A stretch of 64,000 bases of DNA, from positions 1-64,000 of the forward strand of contig NZ_JAFCKB010000021.1 in NCBI RefSeq assembly GCF_018130615.1, given 5' to 3'. Each line of letters starts with the position of its first letter. Position 1 is the first letter of the stretch. Shown in pieces: positions 33,402-42,027 of the stretch. Made by a program: the position numbers and the translations under genes. The notes under the pieces are model-generated. The model made no database searches. It was not told the origin of the DNA and worked only from the letters and a program-made list of their open reading frames with translations. The stretch is from Bradyrhizobium manausense. Lineage in GTDB: Bacteria; Pseudomonadota; Alphaproteobacteria; Rhizobiales; Xanthobacteraceae.

Positions 33402-34376
33402 ATGTTGCGGGCAGATCTGGATCACTGTGAGTGGTTGCCGGATGATGTGAAGACCGGCGAGATGGTCTTCATTCCCGGTGGAACCTTTCGCATGGGATCC
33501 GACCGTCATTATCCCGAGGAAGCGCCGAGCCATCGCGTCTCGGTCGACGGCTTCTGGATCGATCGGACGCCGATCACCAACCGGCAGTTCGCGCAATTCG
33601 TCAACGCGACCGGCCATCTCACTGAGGCGCAGATCGTTCCGGAGCCAGAAGATTATCCCGGCACGATGCGGGAGATGCTCTACGCGGGATCACTGGTGTT
33701 CTCTCCGCTGCCGCACATCACCGATCTCTCCGACTGGAGCCAATGGTGGTCGTTCGCGCGCGGCGCCGATTGGCGCCATCCTTATGGCCCCGGCAGCAAC
33801 ATCAGGGGGCTCGACGACCATCCGGTCGTGCACGTCTCCTACAGCGATGCGGCGGCCTATGCGCGCTGGGCCGGCAAGGAGTTGCCGACTGAAGCGGAAT
33901 GGGAATTCGCCGCGCGCGGCGGCCTCGACGGCGAGGAGTTCGCCTGGGGCGATGCGTTGATGCCTGAAGGCAAGCACATGGCCAACCTCTGGCAGGGCAA
34001 CTTCCCGGTCCAGAATCTGGGCGAGGATGGGTTCGAGCGTACCTCGCCGGTCATGGCCTTCCCGCCGAACGGCTACGGCCTCCACGACATGATCGGCAAT
34101 GTCTGGGAGTGGACCTCCGATTGGTGGTCGGCCAGGCATGAGGCCGACACTGCGAAGCCCGGCTGCATTCCGCACAATCCGCACGGCGGCCGTGAAGACG
34201 CAAGCCACGACCCTCGCCTCCCCGATCTCAGGATTCCCCGCAAAGTCCTGAAGGGTGGCTCGCATCTCTGCGCGCCCAATTACTGCCGCCGCTACCGCCC
34301 GGCCGCGCGCCATGCCGAGCCGATCGACACGTCGACCAGCCATATCGGCTTCCGCTGCGTGGCGCGTGCAGCATAG
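33402..34376 (+). CDS. Formylglycine-generating enzyme (SUMF1/FGE) family protein
   Basis: A 324-residue FGE-fold protein. It has MVFIPGGTFRMGSDRHYPEE at the start of the fold, VSYSDAAAYARWAGKELPTEAEWEFAARGG and IGNVWEWTSDWW in the middle, and GGSHLCAPNYCRRYRPAAR near the end. C290 and C295 occupy the two active-site cysteine positions of copper-dependent FGE (C...YC). These convert a cysteine in a CxPxR motif of sulfatases to formylglycine. I find no sulfatase in the window. ATG 33402 is used; a GTG at 33327 is alternative. Divergent from the AraC gene. Confidence 0.88.
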   Translation: MLRADLDHCEWLPDDVKTGEMVFIPGGTFRMGSDRHYPEEAPSHRVSVDGFWIDRTPITNRQFAQFVNATGHLTEAQIVPEPEDYPGTMREMLYAGSLVFSPLPHITDLSDWSQWWSFARGADWRHPYGPGSNIRGLDDHPVVHVSYSDAAAYARWAGKELPTEAEWEFAARGGLDGEEFAWGDALMPEGKHMANLWQGNFPVQNLGEDGFERTSPVMAFPPNGYGLHDMIGNVWEWTSDWWSARHEADTAKPGCIPHNPHGGREDASHDPRLPDLRIPRKVLKGGSHLCAPNYCRRYRPAARHAEPIDTSTSHIGFRCVARAA

Positions 34377-34433
34377 GCGCATCGGCTGGGTTGCACGTTC
34401 GACGCTTGTGCCATCAGGGCTCCGGATCCCGCA

Positions 34434-35447
34434 TCATCCGCCGCCTTCCACAAACGCGACCGGTGTCCCCTTCGCGACGCTCGCCGCGACCCGTTCGGCG
34501 TCCCAATTGGTGAGACGCACGCAGCCATGCGATTGTCCCTTGGAGATGTTTTGCGGGGACGGCGTGCCATGGATGCCGTAGCCGTCGGCGGACAGGTTGA
34601 CCCACACCGTGCCGACCGGATTGTTCGGGCCGGGCATGATCTTGAACGGTTTCCGCGAATGAACGCCCTTGAAATGATAGGCGGGATTATAGCGGTAGGT
34701 CGGATTTGGATCGATCTCGGTGACCTTCAGCGTGCCTGATGGTGATGGTTTCTCCTCGCTGCCGACGCTGGCCGGATAGAAGCCGATCAACGCATTCGAC
34801 TTGTCGAACAGTTTGACCGTTTGCCGCTTTTTGTCGATCTCGACCCTGTCGGCCTTGGCCGGCGCCGCACTGCCACCGCCGCTGGCGTCGACGACGGCGA
34901 TGATCTCGCCGGCGCGGTCGAAGTGACGGCCGGGGTTGAGCGACGCCAGCAGTTGCTCGCTCATGTGAAACCTCTCAGCCAGCCCCTCGCGCGGACTGGT
35001 GTAGCCGAGCTTCGGAATGTCCTTCATGTCCTCCATCTTCGATGGGAGCTTGCGCAGGAACGGGCCTGCGACGTCCTTGTCGGTGATGGTGTAGGTCATC
35101 GTCGGCGGCCGGCCCTCCGCCTGCAGCGCCTTCCAGACGTCATCGGTCACCTCATCCGAGCTCGGCAATTGCCGCGCTTCCGCAAAGGCGCGAAGCGCCT
35201 TCCTGGCATTCTCTCCGAATTTGCCGTCGATCTCGCCGGGCGAGAAGTGCGCCCGGTCCAGCAGGACCTGTAAGCGGACGCCCGCCGGGGTTGGCTTCTC
35301 GCGCGAGAGCGTCTTCTTCGATGGCTCGGCGGACGCGATGGCGGCCGCGTCTATCCCGGCGCCGAGCGCCGGGACGCCCGTTAAGGCGATCAGCGTGACA
35401 GCAAACGCAACTTTCACCGCCGCGCGCCGCACGACGTCCGCAGCCAT
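34434..35447 (-). CDS. L,D-transpeptidase (YkuD) with peptidoglycan-binding domain
   Basis: A 337-residue exported protein. After the signal peptide (VKVAFAVTLIALTGVPALGAG) comes a PG-binding-1-like domain (VLLDRAHFSPGEIDGKFGENARKALRAF) and then the YkuD catalytic domain ending YGIHGTPSPQNISKGQSHGCVRLTNWD. The HGC in SHGCVRL supplies the nucleophilic cysteine and the earlier His (GIHGT) the base. It makes 3-3 cross-links or attaches proteins to peptidoglycan; inhibited by carbapenems rather than penicillins. Convergent with the FGE gene. Confidence 0.93.
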   Translation of the reverse strand: MAADVVRRAAVKVAFAVTLIALTGVPALGAGIDAAAIASAEPSKKTLSREKPTPAGVRLQVLLDRAHFSPGEIDGKFGENARKALRAFAEARQLPSSDEVTDDVWKALQAEGRPPTMTYTITDKDVAGPFLRKLPSKMEDMKDIPKLGYTSPREGLAERFHMSEQLLASLNPGRHFDRAGEIIAVVDASGGGSAAPAKADRVEIDKKRQTVKLFDKSNALIGFYPASVGSEEKPSPSGTLKVTEIDPNPTYRYNPAYHFKGVHSRKPFKIMPGPNNPVGTVWVNLSADGYGIHGTPSPQNISKGQSHGCVRLTNWDAERVAASVAKGTPVAFVEGGG

Positions 35448-35541
35448 GTTCCAACTCCGACGTGGAGACGTTCATCGGGTTGGCAACTCGGCTCGGCGAC
35501 GGAAGTTTCCAGTCTTTCCTGAACGGCGGAATCCGGGCGAC

Positions 35542-36549
35542 CTACCAGACGGCGCGACGCGCTGCCATCTCGGCCGCGAGGAGCACCGCCGCGCGACTGG
35601 CACCGATCGACGCGACCCCCTGGCCGGCAATGTCGTAGGCTGTGCCGTGCGCGGGCGTGCAGATCGGGAACGGGAAGCCGCCGAGCAGGGTCACGCCCCG
35701 ATCGAACCCCATCAGCTTCATCGCGATCTGGCCCTGGTCATGATACATCGTCAGCACCGCGTCGAACGCGCCGGCCTTGGCGCGCAGGAACACGGTATCG
35801 GCTGGAAACGGGCCGTCCACGGCGATGCCGTCGCGCTTGCCGCCTTCAACCACGGGCGCGATGACATCGATCTCCTCGCGGCCAAAATTGCCGCCGTCGC
35901 CGGCATGGGGGTTGAGACCCGCCACTGCAATGCGAGGCCGCGCAAAGCCGGCCTTTCGCATGCAGGCATCGGTCAGCGTGAGCGCGCGCCGGATGCGCTC
36001 GCTGGACAATTTGGCCGCGACGTCCTTCAGCGGGATGTGCGAGGTGACCCGCGCATTCCAGAGCTCGCCCAGCACGTTGAATTCGCTCGCCGGCGTCTTC
36101 AGGCCGGCAACTTCTGCGGAGAATGCGATCTCGTCGTCGTAGTCGGCGCGGGCATACCGCATCGCCTGCTTGTTGAAGGGGGTGAAGCAGACGGCATCGA
36201 CGCGGCCGTCACGGGCCAGCTCGAGTGCGTTGCGGTAATTCGCCAGCGCGAATTTGCCGCCGGCAAGGGTCGCAGTCTTCGGCTCGACCTCGCGGGGATC
36301 GAGATGGCCGAGATCGACGAACAGCGCATCGCCCTTGGCTGTGCGAAAGTCCGCGCCCTGCTCCACCATGCTCAGCTCCGGCACGACGCCGGCGACGCGC
36401 GCACCCTCGTCGAAGATGCGGCGGTCGCCGATCACGACGAGGCGGCCCCGAGCGCGGATCTCGTCCAGCGCCACAAGCTTCGCGGTCAACTCCGGGCTGA
36501 TGCCGGCGGGGTCTCCCATTGCGAGCGCAATGAACGGCTTTGCGGTCAT
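35542..36549 (-). CDS. pdxA: PdxA family dehydrogenase (4-hydroxythreonine-4-phosphate dehydrogenase-like)
   Basis: A 335-residue metal-dependent NAD(P) dehydrogenase. Ligand histidines are in TSHIPLKDV, NPHAGDGG and YHDQGQIAMK. The true PdxA acts in vitamin B6 synthesis, whereas paralogues (PdxA2, TphB) oxidise and decarboxylate other substrates; here it is at the end of a catabolic operon with TctABC, CoA-transferase and a crotonase, which favours the paralogue role. The ATG at 36549 overlaps the tctA stop by 4 bp (ATGA). The in-frame extension upstream is the shadow of tctA. Confidence 0.88.
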   Translation of the reverse strand: MTAKPFIALAMGDPAGISPELTAKLVALDEIRARGRLVVIGDRRIFDEGARVAGVVPELSMVEQGADFRTAKGDALFVDLGHLDPREVEPKTATLAGGKFALANYRNALELARDGRVDAVCFTPFNKQAMRYARADYDDEIAFSAEVAGLKTPASEFNVLGELWNARVTSHIPLKDVAAKLSSERIRRALTLTDACMRKAGFARPRIAVAGLNPHAGDGGNFGREEIDVIAPVVEGGKRDGIAVDGPFPADTVFLRAKAGAFDAVLTMYHDQGQIAMKLMGFDRGVTLLGGFPFPICTPAHGTAYDIAGQGVASIGASRAAVLLAAEMAARRAVW

Positions 36550-38084
36550 ATGATCACCTTCTCCCGACTTGTCGTCTCGGTGCCGGAAGACGCCGGCTTG
36601 CGAAACAGGCGCGCAAGCTGCAACACCAACGGAAGCAGCAGCAGCGCAATTCCACCTACCACCAGGCACGTCACCAGCTTGTTTGCAAAGAAGATGCCCA
36701 GCGATCCCTTCGACATCAGCATCGATTGACGGAACGCATCCTCGGCCTTGTCGCCGATGACGATCGCGAGCACCAGCGGCGCCAGGGGATAGAACAGCTT
36801 CTTGAAGAGATAACCGACGATGCCGAAGCCGAGCATCATCACCACGTCGAGATAGGAGTTCGACACCGAATAGGCGCCGACGACGCAGATGATCACGATC
36901 AGCGGTGCGATGACCACGAAGGGAATCCGCATCAGGGCGGCGAAGACCGGCACGGTCAGCAGCACCAGCGCGACCGCGACGATGTTGCCGACATACATCG
37001 AGGCGATCAGGCCCCAGACGAAGTCCTTCTGGTCCACGAACAGCATCGGCCCGGGATTGAGGCCCCAGATCATCAGCCCGCCCATCATGACGGCGGCCGT
37101 CGCGGAGCCGGGAATGCCGAGCGAGAGCATCGGCAGCAGCGCGCTGGTGCCGGCAGCATGGTCGGCGGTTTCCGGCGAGATGATGCCCTCGACCTCGCCG
37201 GTGCCGAAATAGCGGCCGCGGCGCGAGAAGCGACGGGCGATGCCGTAGCTCATGAAGGACGCTGCAGTCGGGCCGCCCGGCGTGATCCCCATCCAGCAGC
37301 CGATCGCGGCGCTCCGCAGCAGCGCAACACTGTGCCGCGGCAGGCGGCCGACCGCGCGAAGCACCTCGCGCCAGTCGATCTTGGAGGAGACGGCGCGGGC
37401 ATGAAATTCTTCTTCGACCGCGACCAGCAGCTCGCCGATGCCGAACAGCCCCATCACCGCGACGACGAAGTTCACGCCCTTGACCAGCTCGTCCACGCCC
37501 ATGGTGAGGCGCACGCTGCCGGACACGGTGTCGATGCCGATCGCGGCGATGGCAAAGCCGATTGCGAGCGCCACCACGGTCTTGATCGGCGCCGCCCCGC
37601 CCATGCCGACGAAGCTCGCGAAGGCGAGGAAATAGACCGCAAAATATTCCGGTGGGCCGAAGGCGAGCGCCACCTGCGCCACCCAGGACGCAAGGAAGGT
37701 GATCAGGATCACGCCAATCAGTGCGCCGAACGCCGCCGACCCGAACGCCGTGGCAAGCGCGGTGGTCGGCCGGCCATCGCGGGCCATCGGATAGCCGTCG
37801 AAGGTGGTCGCGACCGAGGACGGTTCGCCCGGAATGTTGAACAGGATCGACGTGACCGAGCCGCCGAACAGCGCGCCCCAATACATGCTGGAGAGCAGGA
37901 TGATCGCCGAGACCGGCTGCATGCCGAAGGTCAACGGCAGCAAGAGCGAAACGCCGTTCGGCGCGCCCAGCCCCGGCAGCACGCCGACGAGAATGCCGAG
38001 CAGCACGCCGACGGCCATCAGGGCGAGATGCGGCACGGTGACCGCGATGGTGAAGCCGTGAAGAAGCTCTGAGAGATTATCCAT
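36546..38084 (-). CDS. tctA: Tripartite tricarboxylate transporter large permease TctA
   Basis: A 512-residue inner-membrane protein with about 11-12 helices. The TctA signature GILVGVLPGLGAPNGVSLLLPLTFG (near 28-52) and SILFNIPGEPSSVATTFDGYPMA are present. It forms the conducting subunit with TctB and the periplasmic TctC encoded just upstream, driven by proton or sodium. Stop codon overlaps the PdxA start. It is preceded by tctB with an 11-bp gap. Confidence 0.95.
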   Translation of the reverse strand: MDNLSELLHGFTIAVTVPHLALMAVGVLLGILVGVLPGLGAPNGVSLLLPLTFGMQPVSAIILLSSMYWGALFGGSVTSILFNIPGEPSSVATTFDGYPMARDGRPTTALATAFGSAAFGALIGVILITFLASWVAQVALAFGPPEYFAVYFLAFASFVGMGGAAPIKTVVALAIGFAIAAIGIDTVSGSVRLTMGVDELVKGVNFVVAVMGLFGIGELLVAVEEEFHARAVSSKIDWREVLRAVGRLPRHSVALLRSAAIGCWMGITPGGPTAASFMSYGIARRFSRRGRYFGTGEVEGIISPETADHAAGTSALLPMLSLGIPGSATAAVMMGGLMIWGLNPGPMLFVDQKDFVWGLIASMYVGNIVAVALVLLTVPVFAALMRIPFVVIAPLIVIICVVGAYSVSNSYLDVVMMLGFGIVGYLFKKLFYPLAPLVLAIVIGDKAEDAFRQSMLMSKGSLGIFFANKLVTCLVVGGIALLLLPLVLQLARLFRKPASSGTETTSREKVII

Positions 38085-38095
38085 CGCCCTCTCCC

Positions 38096-38578
38096 TCAGA
38101 ACCCGAGGGCCGCGGCGAGCGCGCCGTGCGGCAAGGACACCTGGAACATGCGCTCGAACACGACATAGAGCGCGAGCGCCGTTGCCGCTGCCATCGCCAG
38201 CGCCCGAGGCACGGATTGATGCCGGGGGACCGCCAGCACCGCAAACACGTAACCCGCCGACGCCAGATACATCCCGAGCAGCGGAATTGCTGCGACGAAG
38301 ATCGCGGCTGGCACGAACAGCCCTGCCAGCCGTCGCAGCTCGATCGGCGTGATCGCGATGGGAACGCTCGCCAGCGACGCGGCCGGCATCACGCCGCGCG
38401 CCAGATTGTAGAGACTTCCAGCGACGATGATGATGCCGGTCAGGAACGGAAAGGTGCCGGCATCCACGCCCGCACTCGACCAGCCGATGCCGTTGTCCAG
38501 GCTCTGGACCACCACGGCGACACCAAAGCTTCCCGTAAGGACGGCGGTCGCAAGTTCAAGCGCGCGGCGCGAGATCAT
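38096..38578 (-). CDS. tctB: Tripartite tricarboxylate transporter small subunit TctB
   Basis: A 160-residue membrane protein with four helices (about 8-28, 40-60, 78-103, 115-140) typical of TctB. The ATG at 38578 gives MISRRALELATAVLTG; an upstream in-frame extension passes through the palindromic repeat and is not coding. It supports the large subunit TctA. Eleven base pairs upstream of tctA on the minus strand. Confidence 0.88.
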   Translation of the reverse strand: MISRRALELATAVLTGSFGVAVVVQSLDNGIGWSSAGVDAGTFPFLTGIIIVAGSLYNLARGVMPAASLASVPIAITPIELRRLAGLFVPAAIFVAAIPLLGMYLASAGYVFAVLAVPRHQSVPRALAMAAATALALYVVFERMFQVSLPHGALAAALGF

Positions 38579-38642
38579 CGGAAGCTCCGCGCAAACCACG
38601 TGCTGTGACTGATTATAGCGTTGGCATTTCCCAGCATTCGGT

Positions 38643-38779
38643 GTCGTCCCGGCGAAGGCCGGGACCCATAACCCCAAGGAGAAGTTTGACGATGACTCGG
38701 CGTGCAACGCGCCCCGGTACGACGACTGCCGCTCATCGAGAGTTCACGCGGTATGGGTCCCGGCGTTCGCCGGGACGAC
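38643..38779. repeat. Palindromic intergenic element (137 bp)
   Basis: GTCGTCCCGGCGAAGGCCGG and continuing to ACCCATA (38643-38670) is matched, inverted, by 38752-38779 (TATGGGTCCCGGCG...CGGGACGAC). Each arm also holds its own smaller GC palindrome. It lies between tctC and tctB, within the operon, and resembles the rhizobial TCATTCCGGGG family of REP-like elements; it may affect transcript stability. Confidence 0.75.
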
Positions 38780-38804
38780 GGCAGCATTTGAGGCGAGCCC
38801 CGTC

Positions 38805-39797
38805 TCACTTGATCAGCCAGCCCTGCTCGCCCGCAACCTGCTTGACGTGCTCGAGGTCCTCCTTGATGAACTTGTCAAACTCGGCGCCGGTCAGGAACGT
38901 GTCGACCTGGGAGGTCTTCTCGATGTAGTCCTTCCATTCCGGCGTCGCCTGCACCTTCTTCATGAGGTCGACGTAGTACGCGGCCTGCTCCGGCGTGACC
39001 TTGCCGGGCAGCCACACCGTGCGCGGCTGCTCATATTGCTTGATGTCGAGCCCCTGCTCGGCGCAGGTCGGCACGTCGCTCCACCCCTCGGTCGCGGTGA
39101 CCTTGGGACCCTGCGGCAGGTGCTTCGGGCTGAAGACGCAGAGCGGACGCTGCGTGCCGCCGCGCCATTGCCCGATGCTTTCGCTGGGATTGTTGACGTG
39201 GGAGTCGAGGTGCCCGCCGGCGAGCTGCACGGCAGTCTCGGCGCCGCTCTTGAACGGGATGTAGGTCAGCTTGACGTGACCGACCTTCTCGATCATGCGC
39301 GTCAAGACCTCGTCGGTGTCCTTGGACTGCGCGCCGCCCATCTTGAACTCGCCCGATGCGGCCGCCTTCAGATAGTCGCCTGCGGTCTTGTAGGGCGCGT
39401 CCTGCTTGACCCAGAGCAGGAACTCGTCCTGCGCCATTGCCGCAATCGGAGTGAGATCGGTGTAGTTGAAGGCAACCTTTGAGACGAGCGGCTGCTGCCA
39501 GGCGTTCGAGGTGCCGAAGATAACCTTGTAGGGATCGCCGGCGGAGGCCTTGCCGTAGACATAACCCTCGGCGCCGCTGCCGCCACCCTTGTTGACGACG
39601 ACGATCGGCTGCTCCGTCAGCTTGTACTTGGTGATGATGTTTTGCACCGCGCGGGCGAGATTGTCGGTGCCGCCACCGGGCCCCGCGGTCGCGACGAACT
39701 CGATCGGCTTTTGCGGCTGCCAGGCCGCAAACGCCGGCGCGCTGCCCGCGAGCACGGCCGCACTGACCGACAACAGGAAGAGAGACGTCCCACGCAT
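38805..39797 (-). CDS. tctC: Tripartite tricarboxylate transporter substrate-binding protein TctC
   Basis: A 330-residue periplasmic receptor. Signal peptide MRGTSLFLLSVSAAVLAGSAPAFA, then WQPQKPIEFVATAGPGGGTDNLAR, the conserved Bug-type ligand loop. Start ATG 39797 follows GGAGG. It feeds TctAB downstream. The substrate is unknown but neighbours (CoA-transferase, crotonase) suggest an organic acid that is activated to a CoA thioester. It is not closely like the receptor at 1.2-2.2 kb. Confidence 0.93.
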   Translation of the reverse strand: MRGTSLFLLSVSAAVLAGSAPAFAAWQPQKPIEFVATAGPGGGTDNLARAVQNIITKYKLTEQPIVVVNKGGGSGAEGYVYGKASAGDPYKVIFGTSNAWQQPLVSKVAFNYTDLTPIAAMAQDEFLLWVKQDAPYKTAGDYLKAAASGEFKMGGAQSKDTDEVLTRMIEKVGHVKLTYIPFKSGAETAVQLAGGHLDSHVNNPSESIGQWRGGTQRPLCVFSPKHLPQGPKVTATEGWSDVPTCAEQGLDIKQYEQPRTVWLPGKVTPEQAAYYVDLMKKVQATPEWKDYIEKTSQVDTFLTGAEFDKFIKEDLEHVKQVAGEQGWLIK

Positions 39798-39846
39798 GAT
39801 TTCCTCCAACTGACTTTTTCTGTTTTGCTTGATCAGTCGTTTCGGC

Positions 39847-41106
39847 TCAGGCGACGCGTTCTTCGCGCTCCCTCGATGCCGAAACGATCGCGCCTTCTTG
39901 CTCGAGCGCTTCGATTTGCTTCTGGTCGAAGCCGTGCTCGGCCAGCACCTCGCGCGTATGCTCACCATAGACGGGTGCACCCGAGACGACCTTGCCCGGC
40001 GTCTCCGAGAATTTGACCGGCAGCCCGATCGTCTTGACGGGGCCCAGCGTGGAATGCTCGACCTCGACGACCATTTCGCGCGCCAGCGTCTGTGGATCGC
40101 CGAGCGCCTCCAGCATGTCGTGCACGGGGCCGCAGGGCACGCCCTTCTCATCCAGCGCGGCGAGCCAGTGCGCGCGCGTCTGGGTGCGGAAGTGTTCGCT
40201 CAGGACCGCTTCGAGCTCCTTTAAATTCGCCACGCGGTCGGCACCGCTGACGAAGCGCGGATCGGCCGCGAGCTCGCTCGCGCCGAGCGCCTCCAGCATC
40301 AGCAGCCAGTGCTTCTTGTTGGCGCCGCCGACCACGAGCCAGCCGTCCGAAGCTTCGAAGGCCTGATACGGCGCGTTGAGCGGATGCGCCGAGCCCATCG
40401 CGCGCGGTGCGGTGCCGGCGGCGAGCGCAATGGTCGACTGCCAATAGGTCTGCACCAGCGCTGCCTCGTAAAGCGAGGTCTCGACCCACTGCCCCTCACC
40501 GGTCTTGAGACGGTGCGTATAGGCCGCAAGGATGCCCATGCTCGCGAGCAGGCCCGCGGTGATGTCGGACAGCGGGGGTCCGCATTTCACCGGCGGGCCA
40601 TCGGGCCGCTCGCCGGTAAAGCTCATGATGCCGCTCATGGCCTGCGCGACGAGGTCAAAACCCCTGCGGTGCTTGTACGGACCGGTGCGGCCGAAGCCCG
40701 ACAGCGAGCAATAGATCAGCGCCGGGAATTTTTCGTGCAGCTCGTCATAGCCAAAACCGAGGCGCTCCATCGCGCCCGGTGCGAAATTCTCGACCAGCAC
40801 GTCGGCGTCGGCGATCAGCCGCCGCAAGACCTCCTTGCCGCCGTTGGTCTTGAGATCCAGCACGATGCCGCGCTTGTTGCGGTTCATCATCAGGAACGAA
40901 GCGGCCTCGTCGCCGATCTTGGGCGGCACCGAATGGCGGGTGTCGTCGCCGTTCGGCCATTTCTCGATCTTGATGACGTCCGCGCCCATGTCGGCGAGCA
41001 TCAAGGTGCAGGTCGGCCCCGCCATCACGTGGGTAAGATCGATGACCCTGAGACCCGCGAGCGGCCCCGAGCGGCGTGAAGTGGATTGCGATCGATCGCT
41101 TTGCAT
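39847..41106 (-). CDS. CaiB/BaiF family (class III) CoA-transferase
   Basis: A 419-residue enzyme that moves CoA between organic acids. The N-terminal pattern AGLRVIDLTHVMAGPTCTLMLADMGADVIKIE, NRNKRGIVLDLK and SGFGRTGPYKHRRGFDLVAQAMSG (with the catalytic aspartate of the FDL segment) are the family hallmarks. It follows the crotonase gene by 10 bp (41106 to 41116), so both are cotranscribed. Donor and acceptor unknown; formyl-, succinyl- or aromatic-CoA chemistry are all possible. Confidence 0.93.
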   Translation of the reverse strand: MQSDRSQSTSRRSGPLAGLRVIDLTHVMAGPTCTLMLADMGADVIKIEKWPNGDDTRHSVPPKIGDEAASFLMMNRNKRGIVLDLKTNGGKEVLRRLIADADVLVENFAPGAMERLGFGYDELHEKFPALIYCSLSGFGRTGPYKHRRGFDLVAQAMSGIMSFTGERPDGPPVKCGPPLSDITAGLLASMGILAAYTHRLKTGEGQWVETSLYEAALVQTYWQSTIALAAGTAPRAMGSAHPLNAPYQAFEASDGWLVVGGANKKHWLLMLEALGASELAADPRFVSGADRVANLKELEAVLSEHFRTQTRAHWLAALDEKGVPCGPVHDMLEALGDPQTLAREMVVEVEHSTLGPVKTIGLPVKFSETPGKVVSGAPVYGEHTREVLAEHGFDQKQIEALEQEGAIVSASREREERVA

Positions 41107-41115
41107 CGGAGCGTC

Positions 41116-41910
41116 CTATTGACCGCGCCACTGCGGGGCGCGCTTGTTGAGGAAAGCATCGAGCCCTTCGCGAAAATCCTGGCTCGTGTAGCACATCAGG
41201 ATGAGGTCTTCGCCCTCGTCCCGCGTCAGCCGCCGCTGCAGCCGGGCCACCGCCTGCTTGGTCGCATTCAGCGTCAGTGGCGCGTGGCTGGCCACGAGGC
41301 GTGCAACCTCATCAGTGCGTTTGTCGAGCGCTGTGAGATCGTCGACGACCTCGCCGAGTAGCCCCACGCTGGCGGCCTCCGCGGCATCGACGAGCCGCGC
41401 GGTGAAGATCAGATCCTTGACGCGCGCAGCTCCGATCAATGCCGTCAGGCGACTGACATTGGACATCGACAGGCAATTGCCGAGCGTGCGGGCGATGGGA
41501 AAGCCGATCTTCGCGCTCCGGGTGCCGATCCGCAGGTCGCAGGCCGCAGCGATGCCCGCCCCGCCGCCGGTGCAGAAGCCGTTGATGGCGGCGATCGTCG
41601 GCACACGGCACTGCTCGAGCGTGGTCAGCACCCGGTCGATCCGGTTCTCGTAGTCGATGGAGTCCTGCGGCGTTTTGAATTCGCGGAACTGGTTGATGTC
41701 GGTGCCGGAGGCAAAGGCCTTGTCGCCGGCCCCGCGCAGCACCAGCACCTTGATGGCGCGGTCGTCGTTGGCCTGGTCGCAAATGGCGGCGAGCCGCTCG
41801 TACATCGCGAAAGTGAAGGCGTTGCGCGCCTGCGGGCGGTTGAAGGTGATCCGCCCGATCCCGTCCTTGCATTCAAAAACGAGGTCGTCCGCCTTTACGG
41901 CCTGGTCCAT
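41116..41910 (-). CDS. Crotonase (enoyl-CoA hydratase/isomerase) family protein
   Basis: A 264-residue CoA-binding enzyme. The oxyanion-hole motif AFASGTDI and INGFCTGGGAGIAAACDLRIGT fit the family. Where true enoyl-CoA hydratases have the two catalytic glutamates (FGxPE and the following G..Q), this reads IGFPIARTLGNCLS, so at least the first glutamate is missing. A hydrolase, isomerase or lyase activity within the superfamily is therefore as likely as hydration. First gene of the operon; divergent from the GntR regulator. Confidence 0.86.
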   Translation of the reverse strand: MDQAVKADDLVFECKDGIGRITFNRPQARNAFTFAMYERLAAICDQANDDRAIKVLVLRGAGDKAFASGTDINQFREFKTPQDSIDYENRIDRVLTTLEQCRVPTIAAINGFCTGGGAGIAAACDLRIGTRSAKIGFPIARTLGNCLSMSNVSRLTALIGAARVKDLIFTARLVDAAEAASVGLLGEVVDDLTALDKRTDEVARLVASHAPLTLNATKQAVARLQRRLTRDEGEDLILMCYTSQDFREGLDAFLNKRAPQWRGQ

Positions 41911-41938
41911 TTCCTCGATCCCTGCTGTTTTTTTGCAG

Positions 41939-42015
41939 TTTTGAATGCAAAATTTGGGAATTTCAAGATATAATTACCAAACTTTCGTCTATTGGATCCT
42001 TTTTGCATTCAAAAA
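41939..42015. promoter_or_regulatory. GntR operator pair and promoter
   Basis: TTTTGAATGCAAAA (41939-41952) and its inverted counterpart TTTTGCATTCAAAA (42001-42014) are exact reverse complements of each other across 14 bp. A perfect TATAAT lies at 41969-41974, pointing to the gntR gene, with the left site overlapping its -35. This is a strong candidate for the binding sites of the adjacent FCD-type GntR regulator and for control of both operons. Confidence 0.75.
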
Positions 42016-42027
42016 TAGAGATAGCCC

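Noticed and set aside
36550-37881. In-frame upstream extension of pdxA to 779 codons
   Set aside because: It is another frame of tctA; pdxA starts at 36549 in an ATGA overlap.
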